64,000 bases of DNA from positions 930,001 through 994,000 of the forward strand of contig NZ_FQVU01000001.1 of the NCBI RefSeq assembly GCF_900129455.1, in the 5' to 3' direction. Every line of letters begins with the position of its first letter. The stretch's first letter is position 1. The DNA comes from Jatrophihabitans endophyticus. Its GTDB lineage: Bacteria; Actinomycetota; Actinomycetes; Mycobacteriales; Jatrophihabitantaceae. Under the pieces are notes generated by a model. It saw nothing but the letters and a program-made list of their open reading frames with translations. It had not been told where the DNA came from and ran no database searches. Below are positions 59,205 through 64,000 of the stretch, piece by piece. The position numbers and the translations under genes were made by a program.

Positions 59205-59227
59205 TTGCCTACTCTCTCGGTAGGCAA
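59205..59227 (+). promoter_or_regulatory. Candidate sulfur-regulon operator (copy 3, amino-acid transporter)
   Basis: TTGCCTAC, 7 bp, GTAGGCAA: a perfect 8-bp inverted repeat of the same 23-bp overall length as the ssuA site, 88 bp upstream of the receptor ATG and 83 bp after the ssuD stop. As a hairpin it could also end ssu transcription. Sharing its ends and spacing with two other transporter operators favours a protein-binding site. Confidence 0.6.
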
Positions 59228-59315
59228 TGCGCGGGGCTGCCGCCGCACGTCGTTACGATTGAGCGTCAGCCGATCTGCGCCGCGCCCGTGAGGCCGGCAC
59301 GCACCAGGAGCACGC

Positions 59316-60206
59316 ATGCGCCCACGATTGCCCCTCACCGTCCTCACCGCCGTCGCCGCGATCGGCCTGCTCGCCGGGTGCTCGGCCGAGAGCGACGGCG
59401 GCTCCGGCGGCCCGAGCGCCTCGGGCAGTGGCGGTGCGTCGGGTTCGGCCTCGGGCAGCGCCTGCCGGCCCGCGCAGCTGCGCACCTACGCGCAGGGCAA
59501 GCTGACGGTCGCGACCGATTCGCCCGCCTACGCACCCTGGTTCAGCGACAACAAGCCGACCAACGGCAAGGGCTACGAGTCGTCGGTCGTCTACGCGGTC
59601 GCCAAGCGGCTCGGTTTCGCCGCGGCCGACGTGAGCTGGACGAAGGCAACCTTCGACAGCGTCATCGCACCGACCCCCAAGCGGTGGGATTTCGACGCCA
59701 ACCAGTTCTCGATCACCGCGCAGCGCGCCAAGGCGGTCGACTTCTCCTCGCCGTACTACGACGTGACGCAGTCCGTGGTGACGCTGAAGAGCAGCAAGTT
59801 CGCCAAGGCCACCACGATCGCCGCGCTGAAGGGCGCCAAGCTCGGCGCCGAGCGCAACACGACGAGCTACGACGCCATCACCGACCAGATCAAGCCGACC
59901 CGCAGCCCGGCGCCCTACCCGTCCAACGACCTCGCCGTGCAGGCGCTGAAGAACGGCACGATCGACGGACTCGTGGTCGACCTGCCCACCGGCTTCTACG
60001 TCACGTCGGCCCAGCTGGACGACGCGAAGATCGTCGGGCAGCTGCCCGCCGTCGGGAAGACCGAGCAGTTCGGCCTGGTGCTCGCCAAGGGCAGCGCGTT
60101 GACCCGCTGCGTCTCCTCCGCCGTCGACGCGTTGCGCACGGACGGCACCCTCACCCGGTTGCAGCAGAAGTGGCTCGCCGGCGCCGGCGCGCCGAAGCTC
60201 TCCTGA
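59316..60206 (+). CDS. Polar amino-acid-type ABC transporter substrate-binding lipoprotein
   Basis: 296 aa, SBP family 3. Lipoprotein signal with LLAGC lipobox, a Gly/Ser-rich linker of about 30 aa, then GKLTVATDSPAYAPWFSDNKPTNGKGYESSVVYAVAKRLGF, FDANQFSITAQRAKAVDFSSPYYDVTQSVVTLK, LKGAKLGAERNTTSYDAI, NDLAVQALKNGTIDGLVVDLPTGFYV and the closing RTDGTLTRLQQKWL. The substrate class (cystine or another sulfur amino acid) is inferred from the operator shared with ssu. ATG with CAGGAG upstream. Confidence 0.92.
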   Translation: MRPRLPLTVLTAVAAIGLLAGCSAESDGGSGGPSASGSGGASGSASGSACRPAQLRTYAQGKLTVATDSPAYAPWFSDNKPTNGKGYESSVVYAVAKRLGFAAADVSWTKATFDSVIAPTPKRWDFDANQFSITAQRAKAVDFSSPYYDVTQSVVTLKSSKFAKATTIAALKGAKLGAERNTTSYDAITDQIKPTRSPAPYPSNDLAVQALKNGTIDGLVVDLPTGFYVTSAQLDDAKIVGQLPAVGKTEQFGLVLAKGSALTRCVSSAVDALRTDGTLTRLQQKWLAGAGAPKLS

Positions 60207-60208
60207 CG

Positions 60209-61081
60209 GTGTCGACCACGGTGTCGACCACGCCCTGGCAGCCGTCGGCCCGGCAGCTCGAACGGGAGCGCTATCGCCGCAATCGCACCGTGCGCTCGGC
60301 GCTGATCGCGCTCGTGAGCACGGCCGTCGTGCTCGCGGTCGTCGCCTTGGCCGTCGGGTCGAGCTCGGGCTGGCCGCGCATGCGCGACAGCTTCTTCGAC
60401 CTCGGGGCCGGGTTCGGGGACCTGCCCGCGCTGCTGCGGGCGCTGTGGGTCAACGTGCAGATCATGGTGATCGCCGAGGTGTGCGTACTCGTGCTCGGCG
60501 CGCTGCTCGCGATCGTCCGCACGCTGCAGGGGCCGGTGTTCTTCCCACTGCGGTTCCTGGCGACGGCATACGTCGACGTCTTCCGCGGCCTGCCGCTGCT
60601 CATCGTGCTGTACTGCGTCGGCTTCGGCCTGCCGGCGCTGCGCATCCGGCAGTTCCCCGACAGCCCGTTCGTGCTCTGCATCATCGCGCTCGTGCTCACC
60701 TACTCTGCCTACGTCGCCGAGGTGTTCCGCGCGGGCATCGAGTCGGTGCACCCGTCGCAGCGGGCGGCGGCGCGCTCCCTGGGGCTGACCACCGCGCAGA
60801 CCATGCGTCACGTCGTCTTCCCGCAGGCGGTGCGCCGGGTCCTGCCGCCGTTGCTCAACGACTTCGTCAGCCTGCAGAAGGACACCTCGCTGGTGTCGGT
60901 GCTCGCGGTCTCGGAGATGGTGCTGGTGGCCCAGGGCCAGGTGTCGCAGGACTACAAGTTCGTCCACTACCTGATGGCCGGGCTCGTCTTCGTCCTGCTG
61001 GCCGTGCCGCTGACCCGATTGACCGACTGGATCGCCCGGCGCCAGGGCTGGGTCGGCAGCGCCGCGACGGCGATCCGGTGA
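60209..61081 (+). CDS. Polar amino-acid ABC transporter permease
   Basis: 290 aa, HisM/GlnP type. Long basic N-terminus, membrane helices, signature FRGLPLLIVLYCVGFGLPAL and [77 protein letters not shown] start 2 bp after the receptor stop. The first codons are a tandem 12-bp duplication (GTGTCGACCACG twice, giving VSTTVSTT), so the second GTG at 60221 is an equal alternative start. Confidence 0.93.
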   Translation: MSTTVSTTPWQPSARQLERERYRRNRTVRSALIALVSTAVVLAVVALAVGSSSGWPRMRDSFFDLGAGFGDLPALLRALWVNVQIMVIAEVCVLVLGALLAIVRTLQGPVFFPLRFLATAYVDVFRGLPLLIVLYCVGFGLPALRIRQFPDSPFVLCIIALVLTYSAYVAEVFRAGIESVHPSQRAAARSLGLTTAQTMRHVVFPQAVRRVLPPLLNDFVSLQKDTSLVSVLAVSEMVLVAQGQVSQDYKFVHYLMAGLVFVLLAVPLTRLTDWIARRQGWVGSAATAIR

Positions 61082-61851
61082 CCTCGCTCGCGAAGGGCGC
61101 GACGCCACCACCCGTGCTCGACGTCCGCAACCTGCGCAAGGTCTTCGGGTCGACGGTCGTGCTCGACGACCTGTCCCTCGAGGTACCCGAGCACTCCTGC
61201 ACCGTCCTCATCGGCGCATCGGGCTCGGGCAAGTCGACACTGCTGCGCTGCGTCGACCTGCTCGAGGTGGTCGACGACGGCGTGATCACCCTCGACGGTC
61301 GCGACATCACCGATCCGCGGGTCGACACCAACGAGGTGCGCACGTCGATCGGGATCGTGTTCCAGGCGTTCAACCTGTTCCCTCACCTGCGCGTGATCGA
61401 CAACGTGACGCTCGCCCTGCGCCGCGTCCACGGCGTACGGCGCGACGAGGCCGAGCACCGTGCCCTCGAGATGCTCGACCGCGTCGGTTTGCGCGATCGT
61501 GCGCAATCACGTCCGGACGAGCTGTCCGGCGGTCAGCAGCAGCGGGTGGCCATCGCGCGCGCCCTCGTCGTGCGGCCGCGGTTGATGCTCTTCGACGAGG
61601 TCACGAGCGCTCTCGACCCCGAGCTGGTCGGCGAGGTGCTCACCCTCGTGACCGAGCTCAAGCACGACGGCATGACGATGCTGCTCGCCACCCACGAGAT
61701 GGGCTTCGCGCGGCAGGCCGCGGACCAGGTGTGCTTCCTCGACGGCGGCCGCGTCCTGGAGCAGGGGCCGCCCGAGCAGGTGCTCGCCGACCCCCGAGAG
61801 CCGCGCACCCGGCAGTTCCTGCGCCGCATCATCGAGGCCGGCCGGCTCTGA
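61078..61851 (+). CDS. Polar amino-acid ABC transporter ATP-binding protein
   Basis: 257 aa, GlnQ/HisP type. Walker A GASGSGKSTLLRCVDLLE, Q-loop IVFQAFNLFPHLRVIDNVTLAL, signature LSGGQQQRVAIARALV, Walker B LMLFDEVTSALDPELVGEVL (normal for this family, DEVTSALD), and switch His LATHEMGFARQAADQV. GTG start in a GTGA overlap with the permease. Last gene of the transporter operon. Confidence 0.95.
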   Translation: MTSLAKGATPPPVLDVRNLRKVFGSTVVLDDLSLEVPEHSCTVLIGASGSGKSTLLRCVDLLEVVDDGVITLDGRDITDPRVDTNEVRTSIGIVFQAFNLFPHLRVIDNVTLALRRVHGVRRDEAEHRALEMLDRVGLRDRAQSRPDELSGGQQQRVAIARALVVRPRLMLFDEVTSALDPELVGEVLTLVTELKHDGMTMLLATHEMGFARQAADQVCFLDGGRVLEQGPPEQVLADPREPRTRQFLRRIIEAGRL

Positions 61852-61903
61852 CCGGTTCCCGGGCCGCGTACCGATGTCGGTGGCCCGCGTCAGGATGACG
61901 CGC

Positions 61904-62323
61904 ATGACCGAGACGCGTCCGCATTCGTACCCGACGTTCCGGCAGGTGGTCCTCGACACGACCGACGCCCGCGCGTCGGCGGAGTTCTACCGCCTGCTCT
62001 TCGGCTTCACCTACGAACCCGGCCACGAGACGCCCGATCCGGCGGGTGACGACTGGCTGGTGCTGCGCAACGGCGGCACCCGGCTGCTCGCCTTCCAGCA
62101 GGTCCCTTCGCTGACGGCGGCGACGTGGCCCGACGGCGCCGTTCCGCAGCAGCTGCACCTCGACTTCGGCGTGCGCTCGGTCGACGAGCTGCGCGTGCAC
62201 CACGACCGCGTCCTCGCGCACGGCGGCCGGCTGCTGCAGGACCGCATCGACGACCCCGACGAGCCGCTGCGCGTCTACGCCGACCCGGCCGGCCACCCGT
62301 TCTGCCTGTTCGTGCTCGGGTGA
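61904..62323 (+). CDS. VOC-family (glyoxalase-like) protein
   Basis: 139 aa, one VOC domain pair: FRQVVLDTTDARASAEFYRLLFGFTYEPG, WLVLRNGGTRLLAFQQVPSLTAATWPDGAVPQQLHLDFGV, VLAHGGRLLQDRIDDPDEPLRVYADPAGHPFCLFVLG. This is the common actinobacterial small VOC type of unknown substrate. ATG at 61904 with AGGA upstream; frames from 61874 or 61895 add a few codons only. Confidence 0.88.
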   Translation: MTETRPHSYPTFRQVVLDTTDARASAEFYRLLFGFTYEPGHETPDPAGDDWLVLRNGGTRLLAFQQVPSLTAATWPDGAVPQQLHLDFGVRSVDELRVHHDRVLAHGGRLLQDRIDDPDEPLRVYADPAGHPFCLFVLG

Positions 62324-62426
62324 CGCCGCGCCGCCACCGGTCGTGAAGCGGCTGTTTGGGGGCTGTGCGCGCCCGGGTAGGTGAAGATCGCCGCGAGGGA
62401 CGCGGCGGATCTTGGGGAGGGCACAC

Positions 62427-62813
62427 ATGGCTCGGTCGGTCTCGACGTGGATCACGGTCGCGACGCTCACGGCGACGCTCGGTCTCACCGCGGCGTGCGG
62501 CAGTGACAGCGACAGCGGTGGCGGCGGCGGCTCGGTCTCCCAGTCGCAGCTGGAGCAGAAGCTCAAGTCCGACAGCGATCTGAAGACCCAGCTCAGCGGC
62601 AAGATCCCGAGTCAGGCGATGGATCTGACCTACACCTGCGTCGCGAAGGCCATGAAGAAAGACCTCTCCGACAGCGACCTGAAGAACTACGTCGACGACA
62701 AGAAGAGCATCAACTCGATCGGGACCAAGGGTCAGAGCACGAAGCTGGCCACCGATCTGAAGAACTGCCTGCTCAACGGCGTGCGCAAGGGCAGCGCGTC
62801 GCCGTCGAAGTAG
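62427..62813 (+). CDS. Small secreted lipoprotein of unknown function
   Basis: 128 aa. Lipoprotein signal (VATLTATLGLTAACGSD), Gly/Ser linker, then a charged helical domain rich in Lys, Asp and Ser (SQLEQKLKSDSDLKTQLSGK; KAMKKDLSDSDLKNYVDDKK) with two cysteines (YTCVAKA, KNCLLNG) likely to form a disulfide. Many AAG and GAC codons, less GC-rich than neighbours. ATG with GGGGAGGG 5 bases upstream. No family recognised. Confidence 0.85.
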   Translation: MARSVSTWITVATLTATLGLTAACGSDSDSGGGGGSVSQSQLEQKLKSDSDLKTQLSGKIPSQAMDLTYTCVAKAMKKDLSDSDLKNYVDDKKSINSIGTKGQSTKLATDLKNCLLNGVRKGSASPSK

Positions 62814-62828
62814 CCGCGCACCATCCCA

Positions 62829-62859
62829 CCGGCCGGCGCCGCTGCGGCGTCGGCCGGTG
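62829..62859 (+). terminator. Intrinsic-type terminator hairpin
   Basis: ACCGGCCGGCGCCGC and GCGGCGTCGGCCGGT pair over 15 positions with one G-T wobble, around a single T (in practice a loop of 5-7 nt). 15 bp after the lipoprotein stop. No long U-tract. Confidence 0.75.
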
Positions 62860-62910
62860 CGTCGTGACCCGCTGAGCCCGACCGGGTCCTGCACCGAGCA
62901 GACTGCAGCC

Positions 62911-63999
62911 ATGCGCACCGTCGGGGTCGAAGAGGAGTTCCTGCTCGCACGCCGGAGCGGCGCCGGGCTCGCACCCGTGGCCGAGCAGGCGGTGCCCGAC
63001 AGCGCCCCGGGCTCGGTGTACGAACACGAGTTCAAGCGTGAGCAGGCCGAGCTCGCATCCGACCCGGTCACCGGGCTCGCCGATCTCGAACGACAGCTGC
63101 GCGACCGTCGGCGCACCCTCGCCGACCGGGCCGCGACCGCCGGTGCCCGCCTCGTCGCGTCGGGCACGAGCCCCAGCGCCGACGACGCGACCACGGTGGC
63201 GGACGAACGCTACGAGCGGATGCAGGACACCTACGCGCAGGTCGCCGCGGTCCAGCTGGTGTGCGGGATGCACATCCATGTCGCCGTCGACTCGCCCGAC
63301 GAGGGCATCCGGGTCATCGACCGGATCGGGCCGTGGCTTGCGGTGCTGCTCGCGCTGAGCGCCAACTCGCCGTTCTGGGCGGGCCTCGACACCGGGTACG
63401 CCAGCTACCGGACGGTGCTGTGGGGGCAGTGGCCCACGGCCGGACCCACCGCGCCCTTCGGCGACCACGCCCGCTACGAGCAGCTGGTGGCCGACCTCGT
63501 CACCGCCGGGGCCGCCGTCGACACCGGGATGATCTACTTCAACGCCCGGTTGTCGGCGACGTACCCGACCGTCGAGATCCGCGTCGCCGACGTGTGCCCC
63601 CGTGTCGAGGACGCGGTGGTGATCGCCGGGCTGGCCCGCGCGCTGGTCGACACGGCGGCGACGTCGCAGCTCCCGCAGTCCCGACCGGAGCTGCACCGCG
63701 CGGCGTCCTGGCGCGCCGCCCGCTACGGCCTCGACGCCGAGCTGTTCTCCCCCGGTCGCACCGCCCCGGCCCCGGCGTGGGACGTGGTCGCCGAGCTGCT
63801 GCACCTCACGCACGACGCCCTCGTCGCCACCGGCGACCTGGACGTCGTGCGCGAGGGGGTGGCCGCGATCCGCCGCCGCGGGAACGGCGCGGTGCGCCAG
63901 CGCGCGGCCCACGCCCGGACCGGATCACTCGCCGCGGTCTACGACGACCTCGCCGAGCTGACGGCCGCGGGCGGGCGTCAGCTCGACGGCGGGGCGTAG
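62911..63999 (+). CDS. Carboxylate-amine ligase, YbdK/EgtA-like (glutamate-cysteine ligase 2 family)
   Basis: 362 aa. ATP-dependent ligase of the GCS2 family. TVGVEEEFLLA at the N-terminus is the hallmark metal/ATP site, followed by VYEHEFKREQAELAS, ARLVASGTSPSA, VCGMHIHVAVDSPDEGIRVIDRIGPWLAVLLALSANSPFWAGLDTGYASYRTVLWGQWPTAGP, and TVEIRVADVCP. These enzymes join an amino group (often of cysteine) to glutamate or a similar acid and may take part in thiol metabolism. ATG; complete, ending one base before the window edge. Confidence 0.92.
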   Translation: MRTVGVEEEFLLARRSGAGLAPVAEQAVPDSAPGSVYEHEFKREQAELASDPVTGLADLERQLRDRRRTLADRAATAGARLVASGTSPSADDATTVADERYERMQDTYAQVAAVQLVCGMHIHVAVDSPDEGIRVIDRIGPWLAVLLALSANSPFWAGLDTGYASYRTVLWGQWPTAGPTAPFGDHARYEQLVADLVTAGAAVDTGMIYFNARLSATYPTVEIRVADVCPRVEDAVVIAGLARALVDTAATSQLPQSRPELHRAASWRAARYGLDAELFSPGRTAPAPAWDVVAELLHLTHDALVATGDLDVVREGVAAIRRRGNGAVRQRAAHARTGSLAAVYDDLAELTAAGGRQLDGGA

Positions 64000-64000
64000 A

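Noticed and set aside
59122-59315. A second Cys leader peptide before the amino-acid receptor
   Set aside because: Frames such as the one ending at 59222 contain Cys and Arg near the stop, but lack the HIDLxRV signature and a ribosome site.
60209-60232. Tandem 12-bp duplication at the permease start as a possible regulatory repeat
   Set aside because: It is inside the coding frame (VSTTVSTT) and simply duplicates the start codon region; noted under the gene.
1-64000. tRNA, rRNA, CRISPR arrays, insertion sequences, phage attachment sites or origins
   Set aside because: I looked through the intergenic gaps, which are short, and found no cloverleaf-like sequence, regular spacer repeats, transposase genes or terminal inverted repeats. 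A tRNA or CRISPR search program would be decisive.

Overview
The window is about 64 kb of very GC-rich DNA. It has GTG and even TTG starts, 4-bp ATGA/GTGA gene overlaps, almost no space between convergent genes, an IdeR/DtxR-type iron box and an actinobacterial cysteine leader peptide. All of this points to a chromosomal segment of a high-GC actinobacterium. I cannot name the genus. I see no rRNA, tRNA, CRISPR array, insertion sequence or phage genes.

Layout. 1-3.4 kb: a minus-strand peptide/nickel-type ABC uptake operon (permease C cut by the window edge, permease B, lipoprotein receptor) preceded by a short Cys-Cys leader peptide. 3.5-9.7 kb: single genes (nitronate monooxygenase-like, MarR, DUF3224, PPOX flavin/F420 protein, AraC, a terpene-cyclase-fold protein) and two gene remnants. 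9.7-17.3 kb: an iron/siderophore locus, with an importer (fused double permease, receptor, ATPase) divergent across an iron box from a two-gene ABC exporter whose two ATPase domains are degenerate in complementary ways. 17.3-24.8 kb: high-affinity potassium system, small ORF-kdpF-A-B-C-D, without kdpE. 24.9-29 kb: a BtuF-like corrinoid/metal receptor divergent from the fused B12 mutase icmF. 29-31.3 kb: an EAL-DICT-LOV-GGDEF c-di-GMP protein with the photoactive LOV cysteine. 31.4-34.7 kb: CoA-transferase pair, an internally deleted epimerase, a zinc alcohol dehydrogenase.

34.8-46.1 kb looks like one functional unit. A plus-strand operon (YtcJ-type amidohydrolase, beta-lactamase-fold hydrolase, PaiB-like flavoprotein) converges on a minus-strand operon (lipoprotein receptor, M14 carboxypeptidase, OppB, C, D, F). 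Both promoters carry the same 18-bp motif, and one copy lies beside a GbsR/MarR regulator gene. This reads as import and hydrolysis of an unidentified peptide- or amide-like compound. 46.1-52.3 kb is an aromatic ring-cleavage cluster: LigJ-type hydratase, GalD-type tautomerase and LigK/GalC-type aldolase on one side; a FadR-type GntR regulator, a type I extradiol dioxygenase and an MFS transporter on the other. Paired GntR operators 12 bp apart stand in front of both arms.

52.3-55.1 kb: a secreted cell-surface protein, a small membrane protein and a DUF1540 metal-binding protein with a strong terminator. 55.2-61.9 kb is a sulfur-acquisition block: ssuA-B-C-D, then a polar amino-acid (probably cystine or another sulfur amino acid) ABC transporter. 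A 23-bp motif (TTGCCTA..., then CA at fixed distance) occurs before ssuA, before the amino-acid receptor, and before the leader peptide of the first operon. I therefore propose one sulfur regulon spanning both ends of the window. The window closes with a VOC protein, a small lipoprotein and a YbdK/EgtA-type carboxylate-amine ligase.
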